From positions 1-17,402 of the forward strand of contig CAZHAJ010000024.1 of the NCBI GenBank assembly GCA_964530215.1: a stretch of DNA of 17,402 bases, given 5' to 3'. This stretch comes from JAAXTT01 sp964530215 (GTDB lineage Bacteria > Bacillota > Desulfotomaculia > Desulfotomaculales > Desulfocucumaceae). A model generated the notes under the pieces. The model was not told the DNA's origin. It saw only the letters and a list, made by a program, of their open reading frames with translations, and made no database searches. Of the stretch, positions 1 to 7,703 are shown piece after piece. Every line of letters begins with the position of its first letter. Within the stretch, counting starts at the first letter, position 1. The translations under genes and the position numbers were made by a program.

Positions 1-50
1 AAAAATTTACGCCCACAATAATGAAATAATCATTACCGGGGGCGTAAATA
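1..50 (-). terminator. Intrinsic terminator of the initiator tRNA gene
   Basis: Read on the minus strand, ATTTACGCCC and GGGCGTAAAT (arms at 40-49 and 5-14) form a 10-bp stem followed directly by a run of T. A further 6-bp hairpin (TAATGA/TCATTA, 19-24 and 30-35) lies inside the loop, giving a long two-part stem. It begins a few bases after the CCA end of the tRNA gene at 55-130 and is best read as its terminator. Confidence 0.75.
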
Positions 51-54
51 TGAG

Positions 55-130
55 TGGTTGCGGGAGCAGGACTTGAACCTGCGACCTTCGGGTTATGAGC
101 CCGACGAGCTGCCAACTGCTCCATCCCGCG
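55..130 (-). tRNA. Initiator tRNA-fMet (anticodon CAT)
   Basis: The minus strand folds as a complete 76-nt tRNA with a CAT anticodon in the loop CTCATAA and an encoded CCA end (57-55). Two marks identify it as the initiator rather than the elongator tRNA-Met: the unpaired C1-A72 at the end of the acceptor stem (130 and 59), and the three consecutive G-C pairs (GGG/CCC) of the anticodon stem. It stands alone, with a terminator just downstream. Confidence 0.95.
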
Positions 131-136
131 TCATTA

Positions 137-165
137 ATTATACTAGCTTAATTGCTTGCTTGGAA
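137..165 (-). promoter_or_regulatory. Putative promoter of tRNA-fMet
   Basis: On the minus strand a perfect TATAAT lies at 142-137. A weak -35 candidate, TTCCAA, lies 17 bp upstream at 165-160 and matches 3 of 6 consensus bases. The -10 ends only 6 bp before the first base of the mature tRNA, so the transcript would start almost at the mature 5' end. It is the only good -10 seen in the 160-bp gap. Confidence 0.45.
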
Positions 166-294
166 ATGTCCTTTTCCGTCTGACAATATGTAATACTACT
201 ACTTGCAGCATCGAAAGTCAACAGTATGTTTTTACCATATTATATCCTGCAGTGAATTACATATTCCACTTATTTCTGTTTTAATTATCTGCTT

Positions 295-684
295 CTATAC
301 TTTTCTATAAACCAATCCCCCAGCCAATGCCACCAGTTCACCCTTACCATCCCTTACCTCCATGCGGTACAATCCCGTCTTTCTTGTCAAGTTTTCTTCT
401 TCAGCAGTAGCTGTCAAAACTTCTCCCACGGTGGTAGTTTTTAAAAACTTAATATCTACATTCAACGCCAATGCTATTGGGCCATGAGCATTACTGGCAG
501 CGGCAAAAACAATATCTGCCATAGTAAAGATAGCACCGCCGTGAGTGACCCCAACCCCATTTAACAGCTCGGGCCTTACCTCCATGGTGGCTTTAGCATA
601 ACCAGGCTTGACCTCTTCTATCTCTATCCCTAGATGCTTTGCCAGAGCATCTTTTTTTGCCACTCTGTTTATTGCCTCACTCAA
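295..684 (-). CDS. PaaI-family hotdog-fold thioesterase
   Basis: A single hotdog-fold domain of about 130 residues, the usual length of the PaaI/4-hydroxybenzoyl-CoA thioesterase-like family, which hydrolyses acyl-CoA thioesters in the cytoplasm. The signature N-G-x-G-x-T-H-G-G lies at about residues 43-51, followed by the helix AIFTMAD whose Asp (about residue 58) is the usual catalytic acid. The C-terminal half carries the expected strand pattern. Two TTG codons stand in tandem at 687 and 684. AGGAGG at 697-692 is 4 nt from the first and 7 nt from the second, so the second is preferred (129 residues; 130 if the first is used). The gene lies about 20 bp downstream of the metallophosphoesterase and is probably co-transcribed with it. 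The substrate cannot be deduced. Confidence 0.9.
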   Translation of the reverse strand: MSEAINRVAKKDALAKHLGIEIEEVKPGYAKATMEVRPELLNGVGVTHGGAIFTMADIVFAAASNAHGPIALALNVDIKFLKTTTVGEVLTATAEEENLTRKTGLYRMEVRDGKGELVALAGGLVYRKV

Positions 685-706
685 CAAAATCCCTCCTGCA
701 ATATAA

Positions 707-1867
707 TTAATTTCCCTTGAAATGTATGTCTATACAAACTACTTCCGGGGTGTTTGCAACCCTTATCGGAGGACCCCAAGTACCATATCCCTGAGACACA
801 ATCAAATGAGTATTGCCCTCCTGTATGTGCCCCCAATCAGTTTTATACATTCTTTCAGTAATAAAATTAAATGGAAATAACTGCCCCCTATGGGTATGGC
901 CAGACAAAATCAAATCAATATTTTCGGTCATAAAAGGCTGGGACCTTCGTAACGGTTGATGCCTCATTAATATCACCGGATATGCATAATCAATGTTCTG
1001 CTCTTCAAGAAACTCAGGTCTGGCAATATCTGCTTTTGTTCTTTTGTTATATAAATCGTCCTCACCCGCAAGATAAAAACTATCTGATATCTTAATCACC
1101 TGATCCCTTAAGGTCTCAACACCTGCTTTATGCAAATATTTAAATATCTCCTCACTTTTCCCTCCAATATACTCATGATTGCCTGGCACCGCATAGATTC
1201 CATGCTTAGCTGTAATTTGCCTGAAGGTGGATATCATATCCTGCTCTACAAAAGGGTCGGGATGCTCGTCCACAACATCTCCAGGCAATAAAACTATATC
1301 CGGATTTTGGGCGTTAATCATGTTAACCAGATTAACAAGACGTCCATTATGGATTATGGTTCCCAAATGTATATCAGAAACCATCACTATCCGCAACCGA
1401 TCAAAATTTCCCGCGTTTTTAGCAATATTAATGTTATACTGGGTTACTTGTGGGTGCCTGGCATTCCACCAACCATAATAGACAACTGCAGACACCAGCA
1501 TAATAACCGCCAATGTTGCTATAATGCCTCCCAAAGGGTTTTCATCAAAGGAATAAAAGATTCTATATCTCTTGTTAAATAATCTAAAAAGCTCTAAAAC
1601 TGTTAAAGTCAAAGCAAAATAAACCATAAAAGCTAGCCAGAATGAGCCTATGTATAAGATTACTTTACCTAGCTCAACAGGCATATAATCCCTTAAAAAT
1701 CTTTCGATAAAGTATGATAACGCCAAAAACCAAAACAAAGGCCAGTAAATTTTTCTTGCAAAGGGTATGTGTCGTCCAAAAAATTGCCAACCTCGAACAC
1801 AAATCCAGTAATTAATAAAAATATAAATAAAAATAAATAATAAGATAAATAAAACTTTAATTGACAT
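707..1867 (-). CDS. Membrane-anchored metallophosphoesterase (calcineurin-like)
   Basis: A 386-residue protein with an N-terminal membrane part of four to five hydrophobic helices (about residues 1-135) and a C-terminal calcineurin-like phosphoesterase domain. All metal-binding motifs are visible: SDIHLG (D165, H167), GDVVDE (D197), GNHE (229-232), the His of MRHQP (303) and GHTH (323-326). This fits the YkuE-like membrane-associated metal-dependent phosphohydrolases; the substrate is unknown. An upstream TTG at 1888 would add seven residues. ATG at 1867 is chosen because GGGGGAAG precedes it at normal spacing and the sequence then runs straight into a membrane helix. It is the first gene of a minus-strand pair with the thioesterase. 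The upstream gap toward the divergent 49-residue gene holds a small CGCCC-CTTC-GGGCG hairpin (1892-1905). Confidence 0.9.
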   Translation of the reverse strand: MSIKVLFILLFIFIYIFINYWICVRGWQFFGRHIPFARKIYWPLFWFLALSYFIERFLRDYMPVELGKVILYIGSFWLAFMVYFALTLTVLELFRLFNKRYRIFYSFDENPLGGIIATLAVIMLVSAVVYYGWWNARHPQVTQYNINIAKNAGNFDRLRIVMVSDIHLGTIIHNGRLVNLVNMINAQNPDIVLLPGDVVDEHPDPFVEQDMISTFRQITAKHGIYAVPGNHEYIGGKSEEIFKYLHKAGVETLRDQVIKISDSFYLAGEDDLYNKRTKADIARPEFLEEQNIDYAYPVILMRHQPLRRSQPFMTENIDLILSGHTHRGQLFPFNFITERMYKTDWGHIQEGNTHLIVSQGYGTWGPPIRVANTPEVVCIDIHFKGN

Positions 1868-1891
1868 ATACTTCCCCCAAATGTACAAATA

Positions 1892-1905
1892 CGCCCCTTC
1901 GGGCG
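1892..1905 (-). other. Small GC hairpin in the 5' leader of the metallophosphoesterase gene
   Basis: CGCCC and GGGCG form a 5-bp stem around a 4-nt loop, about 25 bp upstream of the ATG at 1867. In this AT-rich gap a G-C-only stem stands out. No U-tract follows, so it is not a terminator. It could structure the leader near the ribosome binding site or be a protein site; nothing further can be said. Confidence 0.35.
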
Positions 1906-2139
1906 ACTATACTCTAAAAAACACAGACATCAAATGCCATATATTCTCAAGAAAAAAACATTCAGCTAAAATTTTATTGATTATTATTATACTATAAGTA
2001 ATTAATAATTTTTGCGTAAGTTCAAGGTGTACTAGTTAATTCTAATGATTGTTTATAATTACAAATAACACAATATCATCATATTATATCTCTCTATCTT
2101 TTGTAGAATACTAGAATTAAATCAAAGGAGGGATTGAAT

Positions 2140-2289
2140 ATGGCTAAATTCTCCAAAGACCAAAGCACAAATACTGCATCCCCAAACTACGGTGACGGCG
2201 GTAAAGAAATTCCAGAAAAAGATGTAAGAAAAGCTATGAACAAAAAAGGATCCCTTAAAGAAAACCTAAATAGCATGAGGTGGTCTTAA
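2140..2289 (+). CDS. 49-residue hydrophilic protein of unknown function
   Basis: This short ORF is well supported as a gene. AAAGGAGGG stands 7 nt before the ATG, and a strong intrinsic terminator begins 18 bp after the stop. The product is small, charged and without a membrane segment or signal peptide. It starts MAKFSKDQSTNTASPNYGDG, continues with a lysine-rich middle (KEIPEKDVRKAMNKKGS) and ends in NSMRWS. I do not recognise the family. The composition (small, Lys/Ser/Asn-rich, no Cys) would suit a small acid-soluble or spore-associated protein, but that is only a guess. It is divergent from the metallophosphoesterase and appears monocistronic. Confidence 0.75.
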   Translation: MAKFSKDQSTNTASPNYGDGGKEIPEKDVRKAMNKKGSLKENLNSMRWS

Positions 2290-2306
2290 GCTTTAAACCA
2301 CTGAGA

Positions 2307-2340
2307 CAGAAAAACCTGCTTTCGGCAGGTTTTTCTGTTT
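2307..2340 (+). terminator. Intrinsic terminator after the 49-residue gene
   Basis: A perfect 13-bp stem (CAGAAAAACCTGC at 2307-2319, GCAGGTTTTTCTG at 2325-2337) with a 5-nt loop TTTCG. The stem contains a T5 run and further T residues follow it. Confidence 0.9.
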
Positions 2341-2414
2341 GCAGTTAATATTTCATATAAAAGAGTAAAATGATAAGATAATAGAACGTAATTATATTAA
2401 ATCAGGAGACAAAC

Positions 2415-4013
2415 ATGATTCGTGTGTCAGATATAAAGCTTAATATTGATGAAGATAAAGCTACGCTTGTTAATAAAATCGCCAAAAAACTGAGAATTAA
2501 CAAGGACAATATAATAAGCTACAGTATACATCGGCAATCATTGGATGCAAGGCAAGGTAAAAAAATACACTATGTATATTCCTTTGATGTAGAGGTGAAT
2601 AACGAGCAACTGGTTTTACAAAAGAATAAAAGTAAAGATATTATTAAAACGCCGGACATATCTTATAAAAATATCTTGCCCGGTTCAAAAACATTAAAAC
2701 ATCCGCCGGTGATTGTGGGCACAGGCCCGGCAGGTTTGTTTGCAGGTTTAATTCTGGCACAGGCAGGTTACAAGCCTATTTTACTGGAAAGAGGTGCAGA
2801 CGTTGATACCCGCACTCAAATTGTTCATCAATTTTGGCAGACAGGCAAACTAAACCAAGATTGTAATGTTCAATTCGGCGAAGGTGGTGCAGGGACTTTT
2901 TCTGACGGCAAGTTAACCACACTTATCAAAGATACCCGATGTAGAAAAGTATTGGAAGAACTTGTTCTGGCAGGAGCACCGAAAGAAATTTTATACTTAA
3001 ACAAACCTCATGTGGGCACCGATATTCTAAGAATAGTAGTAAAAAACATAAGAAAAAGAATTATTCATTTGGGTGGCGATATACGTTTTAACAGCAAGGT
3101 TACTGATTTTATATGCAACGACAATCAAATATCCGGTATCACGATTAATAATTCTGAAAAAATAAACACCCAAACTTTGATACTGGCAATTGGACATAGT
3201 GCCAGAGATACATTCGAATTACTAGTTAAAAGAAATATAAAAATTGTACCAAAAGCATTTTCCATCGGCGTTAGAATCGAACATCCTCAAAAAGTCATTG
3301 ACCAAGCCCAATACAAAGAGCTTGCCGGACACAAAAAACTTGGCCCGGCAGAATACAAAATGGCATATCACTCAGCTACCGGTCGATCAGCCTATACTTT
3401 TTGCATGTGTCCGGGCGGCAGTGTGGTGTCCGCCGCTTCGGAGGAGGGCTGCGTTGTTACCAATGGAATGAGTCAATACGCTCGCTCCGAAAAGAATGCC
3501 AACAGCGCCCTTTTGGTGGGAGTATCCCCCGATGATTACGGCAGTGACAAACCTTTGTCTGGAGTGGATTTTCAAAGGGTTTGGGAAAAAAAGGCTTTTG
3601 AATTGGGCGGGAGTGATTACAGCGCACCGGCACAACTGGTGGGAGATTTTTTAAATGATACCCCTTCCCAATCCTTTAAAACGGTATCTCCTTCTTTTAC
3701 AGGTAACCTAAAAACCACAGAACTAAAAAAATGTCTTCCCAATTATGTAATTAGCACCTTAAAGGAAGCAATCCTCGACTTCGATCGCCAGTTAAAGGGC
3801 TTTGCAATGCCAGATGCTGTATTAATCGGAGTCGAAACTAGAAGCTCTTCCCCCGTTAAGATTTGCAGAGATAAAAATTATTGTTCCAATATCGAAGGTC
3901 TTTACCCAGCCGGTGAAGGAGCAGGGTATGCAGGAGGCATAGTATCTGCCGCAGTAGACGGGATTAAGGTAGCAGAGCAAATAATCAAGAACTTTAAGCC
4001 TTTACAAATTTAA
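2415..4013 (+). CDS. FAD-dependent dehydrogenase-like protein (COG2509 family)
   Basis: A 532-residue cytosolic flavoprotein. The first ~90 residues form a small domain (start MIRVSDIKLN) typical of this family. A Rossmann FAD-binding fold follows, with VGTGPAGLFAG at about 101-111 and the acidic strand end LLERG at about 123-127. Other family marks are FGEGGAGTFSDGKL and, near the C-terminus, YPAGEGAGYAGGIVSAAVDG, which closes around FAD. Length and layout match the uncharacterised 'FAD-dependent dehydrogenases' common in Firmicutes, whose reaction is not established. The ATG is preceded by AGGAG at 6-nt spacing. The next gene, a second flavoprotein, starts 22 bp after the stop with its own AAAGGAG, so the two are likely one operon. 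Confidence 0.88.
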   Translation: MIRVSDIKLNIDEDKATLVNKIAKKLRINKDNIISYSIHRQSLDARQGKKIHYVYSFDVEVNNEQLVLQKNKSKDIIKTPDISYKNILPGSKTLKHPPVIVGTGPAGLFAGLILAQAGYKPILLERGADVDTRTQIVHQFWQTGKLNQDCNVQFGEGGAGTFSDGKLTTLIKDTRCRKVLEELVLAGAPKEILYLNKPHVGTDILRIVVKNIRKRIIHLGGDIRFNSKVTDFICNDNQISGITINNSEKINTQTLILAIGHSARDTFELLVKRNIKIVPKAFSIGVRIEHPQKVIDQAQYKELAGHKKLGPAEYKMAYHSATGRSAYTFCMCPGGSVVSAASEEGCVVTNGMSQYARSEKNANSALLVGVSPDDYGSDKPLSGVDFQRVWEKKAFELGGSDYSAPAQLVGDFLNDTPSQSFKTVSPSFTGNLKTTELKKCLPNYVISTLKEAILDFDRQLKGFAMPDAVLIGVETRSSSPVKICRDKNYCSNIEGLYPAGEGAGYAGGIVSAAVDGIKVAEQIIKNFKPLQI

Positions 4014-4035
4014 ATACCAAAGGAGTAGAGAACAC

Positions 4036-5274
4036 TTGAATAGACCTATTAAAGTGGCAGTGATTGGAGGTGGTGCGTCAGGACTTACCGCTGCAATTTT
4101 TGCCCGTTACCATGGAGCCCAGGTGGCCTTATTGGAACAAATGGATCGTGTGGGCAAAAAAATACTTGCCACAGGTAACGGAAGGTGCAATTTAAGCAAC
4201 ATAAACCTGGACATAAGCAATTATTTCGGAAGCAATCCAAAGTTTGCATTTTCCGCCCTAAAACAATTTGACTTTCAACAAACCATGAATTTTTTTGAAG
4301 AGCTGGGAGTATCACATAAGGTGGAAGAAGACGGAAAGGTTTTTCCTGTTTCAGACCAAGCATCCAGCGTACTGGACGTACTTCGCTATGAGCTTGAGCG
4401 TTTAAATGCTGAAATAATTTGCAATTCCAAAGTAACAAGCATTTCTGGTTCTAAAGGAAATTTTGCCCTGACTCTTAGCAACGGAAAAAAGCTGAAAGCC
4501 CATAAAGTTATTATCGCGACCGGAGGTAAAGCTGCTCCAAATCTTGGCTCTGACGGCAGTGGTTATGTTCTGGCCGAAGCACTGGGACATCATGCAGTGG
4601 AAGTATTTCCTGCTCTGGTACAGTTAAAGCTTAAATCTCCATTTTTAAAAGCACTAAAAGGAGTTAAGTTTATAGGAACTGCAGAGATTATTTTTGACAA
4701 TAAATCTATTCAAACTACTTATGGTGAAATACTATTTACCGATTATGGAATTTCGGGTCCACCGATACTATCCCTTAGCAGAACAGCTTCAGAATTATTA
4801 AATAAACAGAAAATTTTTCAGCTTAAAATTTCAATAATAAATGACAAAACACAAGAAGAGCTAGACAAATACCTAAAAGAACGCCTGAATAAACAAGCAC
4901 ATAAAAGTGCTTCCTTCAGCATGGTAGGATTTATCAACAAAAGACTAATACCCGTTATACTTAAAGAGGCGGGAATCAGCGCCCTAAACAAGCCAGCATC
5001 CATGATTACCTCAACAGAGAGAAAAAGCATTGTTTCCACATTAACAGATTGGAGATTTGATGTTGTGGGAACCAATTCCTGGAGATTCGCTCAAGTAACA
5101 GCAGGTGGCGTAGATGTTCAAACTATCAACCAAAAAACTATGGAATCTAAATTAGTACCCGGCATCTATTTTGCTGGGGAAATATTGGATATTGACGGAG
5201 CCTGCGGTGGCTATAACCTGCAATGGGCATGGTCATCAGGAGCAATTGCAGGCAAAAATGCATCTCAGTCTTAA
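4036..5274 (+). CDS. NAD(P)/FAD-dependent oxidoreductase, HI0933/YhiN (BaiN-like) family
   Basis: A 412-residue flavoprotein with a complete dinucleotide-binding N-terminus (VIGGGASGLTAA, about residues 9-20). The family signature KKILATGNGRCNLSN lies at about 41-55. The C-terminal block includes QVTAGGV, PGIYFAGEILDIDG and CGGYNLQWAWSSG. These identify the HI0933-like group, to which the bile-acid 7-dehydroxylation reductase BaiN belongs. In most bacteria the physiological substrate is unknown, and nothing here points to bile acids. The start is TTG at 4036, placed by AAAGGAG about 10 nt upstream. It follows the COG2509 flavoprotein by 22 bp and no terminator separates them. No clear terminator follows it; the 100 bp to the lipoprotein gene are AT-rich. 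Confidence 0.92.
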   Translation: MNRPIKVAVIGGGASGLTAAIFARYHGAQVALLEQMDRVGKKILATGNGRCNLSNINLDISNYFGSNPKFAFSALKQFDFQQTMNFFEELGVSHKVEEDGKVFPVSDQASSVLDVLRYELERLNAEIICNSKVTSISGSKGNFALTLSNGKKLKAHKVIIATGGKAAPNLGSDGSGYVLAEALGHHAVEVFPALVQLKLKSPFLKALKGVKFIGTAEIIFDNKSIQTTYGEILFTDYGISGPPILSLSRTASELLNKQKIFQLKISIINDKTQEELDKYLKERLNKQAHKSASFSMVGFINKRLIPVILKEAGISALNKPASMITSTERKSIVSTLTDWRFDVVGTNSWRFAQVTAGGVDVQTINQKTMESKLVPGIYFAGEILDIDGACGGYNLQWAWSSGAIAGKNASQS

Positions 5275-5374
5275 CAAACATACCATTTATATCTTTTCCA
5301 AACCAATTAAAAATGTTATGTTAATATAGAACTAATTGATTGCAAGCAAAAACAGCTATTAGGAGGATCACAAA

Positions 5375-5881
5375 TTGAAAAAGTTATCCCTATTAATTCT
5401 CATACTATCTCTTTCTCTGCTAATGGGATGTGCATCGCGCGGTGAGGTAAAAGAAATGGCTCACAAACAAACTGCCATGCTTGAGGAACTGACCCCTATA
5501 GTCAACGAAATAATTAATGACTATTCAAGATGGGAATCCGGTGAAATCACCAGAGAGCAGCTTTCTGCTGAATTAAACGGACAACATAAAAAAATTACAG
5601 ATATTAAAACTAAATTCTATGAAGACAAAGCTGAGCTATCCAGATTTGCTATTAACAGTGCTTCCTTTTGGAAAATCAATTATATGTCAACCATGTGTTA
5701 TGATATCGAGCAATTTCTTATCGGTGCCACTCAAGGTTATCCCGAAAGTGTTGTCAACTCGGTGGACAAACCACTTCCTGATTCCAGCCTAAAAACTTCC
5801 TTTGAAGAAAACATCAATAGATACTTTGAAAATGCAGACAAACTAAAAAGAGGCATTGATGAAATAATAAGATTTTTCTAA
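5375..5881 (+). CDS. Lipoprotein of unknown function
   Basis: A 168-residue protein with a short lipoprotein signal peptide: MKK, a hydrophobic stretch of about 13 residues, then the lipobox LMGC with the lipidated Cys at residue 19. The mature part is mostly helical and charged, without cysteine pairs or a recognisable enzymatic motif. It contains helices around residues 30-50 and 65-90, which suggests a helical bundle on the outer face of the membrane. The start is TTG at 5375, with AGGAGG 8 nt upstream. The next gene, a small membrane protein, begins 11 bp after the stop, so the two probably form one transcript that ends at the terminator at 6164-6210. I do not recognise the family. Confidence 0.8.
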   Translation: MKKLSLLILILSLSLLMGCASRGEVKEMAHKQTAMLEELTPIVNEIINDYSRWESGEITREQLSAELNGQHKKITDIKTKFYEDKAELSRFAINSASFWKINYMSTMCYDIEQFLIGATQGYPESVVNSVDKPLPDSSLKTSFEENINRYFENADKLKRGIDEIIRFF

Positions 5882-5892
5882 GAGGTGAAAGG

Positions 5893-6156
5893 ATGAAAAA
5901 ATTTACTGCCCTACAGACGCTATTAGGCATAATCGCAGCTTTTATATTGGTTTTTATGTTTGTGTCTTTTCCTGCCACAAAAGAACAGGTGGACCCGGCA
6001 ACTCAGCTAACGATCCAGGTTCCGGATTATAAAGCTACAACTTTCAGGGCCGCCGGAGTAGTCTTGATAACTTCGGTACTTATAGTTTTTGCTAACAAAA
6101 CCACTCAAACTCCTACTAAAAGAAATAAGAAAAATAAAAAACGTAGCAGGCGATAA
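5893..6156 (+). CDS. Small two-helix membrane protein with basic C-terminus
   Basis: An 87-residue protein with two hydrophobic segments (about residues 8-27 and 53-68). The 25-residue link between them contains SFPATKEQ and ATTFRAAGVV. The tail is very basic (KRNKKNKKRSRR) and probably lies in the cytoplasm. The ATG follows AGAGGTG at normal spacing, 11 bp after the lipoprotein stop. Its pattern (helix, FP, short loop, ATT-x-RA, helix) recurs in the 74-residue protein at 11420-11644, so the two look like distant paralogues. Function unknown. Confidence 0.75.
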   Translation: MKKFTALQTLLGIIAAFILVFMFVSFPATKEQVDPATQLTIQVPDYKATTFRAAGVVLITSVLIVFANKTTQTPTKRNKKNKKRSRR

Positions 6157-6163
6157 ACATGTT

Positions 6164-6210
6164 TAGCTAAAAATACTTTCCGGCATAATTCGGAAAGTAT
6201 TTTTTAGCTA
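6164..6210 (+). terminator. Long intrinsic terminator, probably bidirectional
   Basis: A stem of about 19 bp with one bulged T (TAGCTAAAAATACTTTCCG at 6164-6182 against 6191-6210) and an 8-nt loop. A/T runs lie on both arms. It ends the lipoprotein/membrane-protein transcript. Confidence 0.85.
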
Positions 6211-6324
6211 TCACAAAATATGTTTATTATCTTTTTTACCGAAATAACATATCAAGTGATAAAATCATCAAATAATTTGTAATAATTCTATTATTGGGAA
6301 TAATCTTTAAAATGGAGGTGATTT

Positions 6325-6510
6325 ATGAGCCACCTAGTTGAATTGCATGATATTCTTGAAAAGTTAAAAAATCAATTAACAGCTTTAGAAGAAATAGTCG
6401 AAGGAATCGAACCAACGGAGTACCACGAAGCAATAGTCAAGGCTATCGACAAATCCAGCCACCTACTGAGTTGTGCTTTTGGTGAACTGGAAAAACAACA
6501 CAAGGATTGA
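6325..6510 (+). CDS. 61-residue helical protein of unknown function
   Basis: A short gene with a strong ribosome binding site (GGAGGTG, 6 nt before the ATG). The product is almost entirely amphipathic helix: LVELHDILEKLKNQLTALEE suggests a coiled coil over residues 4-25. A second helix follows after a Pro-Thr break, ending in HLLSCAFGELEKQHKD. It has one Cys (about 51), no signal peptide and no membrane helix. It would suit a small dimeric cytosolic protein, but I do not recognise a family. It stands alone between a terminator and the tRNA-Arg promoter. Confidence 0.7.
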   Translation: MSHLVELHDILEKLKNQLTALEEIVEGIEPTEYHEAIVKAIDKSSHLLSCAFGELEKQHKD

Positions 6511-6540
6511 ACATTTTTAATTGCTTAAACCTTGGGTTTA

Positions 6541-6569
6541 TTGACAGAGTGCATCCTTTCTGATAAAAT
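6541..6569 (+). promoter_or_regulatory. Sigma-A promoter of tRNA-Arg
   Basis: A consensus -35 TTGACA at 6541-6546, a 17-bp spacer and a -10 TAAAAT at 6564-6569 (5 of 6). Transcription should start near 6576, about 40 nt before the tRNA. The -10 lies inside the left arm of an inverted repeat described separately. Confidence 0.85.
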
Positions 6570-6607
6570 TTGTTTTGCGCAAAAGTCAGACTAAACAATT
6601 TTATCAG
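6560..6607. repeat. Inverted repeat overlapping the tRNA-Arg promoter
   Basis: CTGATAAAATTTGTTT (6560-6575) and AAACAATTTTATCAG (6593-6607) are reverse complements except for one extra T, separated by 17 nt. The left arm covers the whole -10 box; the right arm lies in the leader. Since the predicted start is near 6576, the left arm would hardly be transcribed, so this looks more like a DNA operator than an RNA hairpin. Confidence 0.6.
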
Positions 6608-6615
6608 TTTAAAAT

Positions 6616-6692
<77 letters not shown>

Positions 6693-6736
6693 CAAAAATC
6701 AAGGCTTTCAGCTTTCACTGAAAACCTTGATTTTTG
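6693..6736 (+). terminator. Intrinsic terminator of tRNA-Arg
   Basis: CAAAAATCAAGG (6693-6704) pairs with CCTTGATTTTTG (6725-6736). Inside it, after one C/A mismatch, TTTCAG pairs with CTGAAA. More T residues follow. It begins directly after the encoded CCA. Confidence 0.85.
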
Positions 6737-6879
6737 ATTTTTGTGCCTATTTGCTGCCAAATATTAATTAATGGATCCAACCCCGGCTTGCTACCATAGT
6801 AATGTAACAGTCAGACAAGCCCAACATACCAATTCAACTCATATACTATATCAAAAATAATAGTTAGGAGATACTGTAA

Positions 6880-7473
6880 TTGAGTGATGATAGATATGCA
6901 AGAGCTATAAACCCTGCCACAGCAGGGCAAGCACCTGCTCCACCTCAAAATTGTGTTGGTCAGTTATATACTGTTAGGGCTTCAGATACACTCTTTATTA
7001 TTGCAAATAGATTCAGAACAACTACCCAGCAAATTGTTGATGCTAACCCACAGATTATTAATCCAAATATCATTTTTGTAAATCAAATAATCTGCATTCC
7101 TAACACAATACCTACACCAAATGATGGACTTCGCGTCCTTTCACTAAGATTCTTTTCAGAAACAGGTCAACCCCTTTCAACTTCTAACGGAACTATTCAA
7201 CTCAATGACCGTGTAATTATTAGAGCAACATTTAACCAGCCTGTCTCAAGAGCTTTCTTCTTCCTGGAACCTACCGGCACGGAAACTTGTGAACTTGCAC
7301 AACTAATAGGCATTGATTGTCCAAGTGCCGTGACTGGAGTTGCAGAGATACTTTGGCAGGTACCCTCAGGCACCCTTGGTCGTGTCTTTGTTGTTGCCTG
7401 TATTAACAGTATCTGTGCTAAATCTAATGAGATACTTGTTGTTAGAAATAATTTAAAAAACCTCCAACCTTAA
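6880..7473 (+). CDS. LysM-domain protein with cysteine-bracketed LysM
   Basis: A 197-residue protein with one LysM peptidoglycan/chitin-oligomer binding module at about residues 29-74 (LYTVRASDTLFIIANRF, then QIVDANPQI and IICIP). C25 and C72 bracket the module and could form a disulfide, as in other Firmicute LysM proteins. After a Pro-rich linker, residues 84-190 look like an all-beta, Ig-like domain with four more cysteines (137, 147, 174, 179). No signal peptide or anchor is present. That fits a spore-coat or cortex protein made in the mother cell (inference), although non-classical export is possible. The start is TTG at 6880 with AGGAG 9 nt upstream. The gene appears monocistronic and lies between tRNA-Arg and the HD-GYP gene. 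Confidence 0.85.
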   Translation: MSDDRYARAINPATAGQAPAPPQNCVGQLYTVRASDTLFIIANRFRTTTQQIVDANPQIINPNIIFVNQIICIPNTIPTPNDGLRVLSLRFFSETGQPLSTSNGTIQLNDRVIIRATFNQPVSRAFFFLEPTGTETCELAQLIGIDCPSAVTGVAEILWQVPSGTLGRVFVVACINSICAKSNEILVVRNNLKNLQP

Positions 7474-7703
7474 TATACTTGTTCAATTTCAAACCTACAC
7501 CCCCTCATTTATCTCATTTCTAAGTTACCTTAGCCACATCAATACAATTCAATTAATATCTTACGAATCTCGTACATGTAAATCTTTTTTAGTCCAATAT
7601 TTTAGCAATATAAACCCTGTTTCTATCTTTTTAGTCAACATCCGTTCTATCAGAAGGTTTTTAAGTGCCCTAATCAAGAATCATAAATATAGAGGTGATA
7701 GAA

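Noticed and set aside
2080..2088. CATATTATA as a sporulation sigma -10 for the 49-residue gene
   Set aside because: It fits a loose -10 pattern, but no matching -35 was found at the right distance in this AT-rich gap.
3244..5075. Several ORFs in other frames within the two flavoprotein genes
   Set aside because: They overlap strongly supported genes, lack ribosome binding sites and have unlikely compositions.
7474..7703. Riboswitch or gene between the LysM and HD-GYP genes
   Set aside because: Only a weak CTAAG/CTTAG hairpin and AT-rich DNA were seen; no conserved riboswitch core or coding frame.
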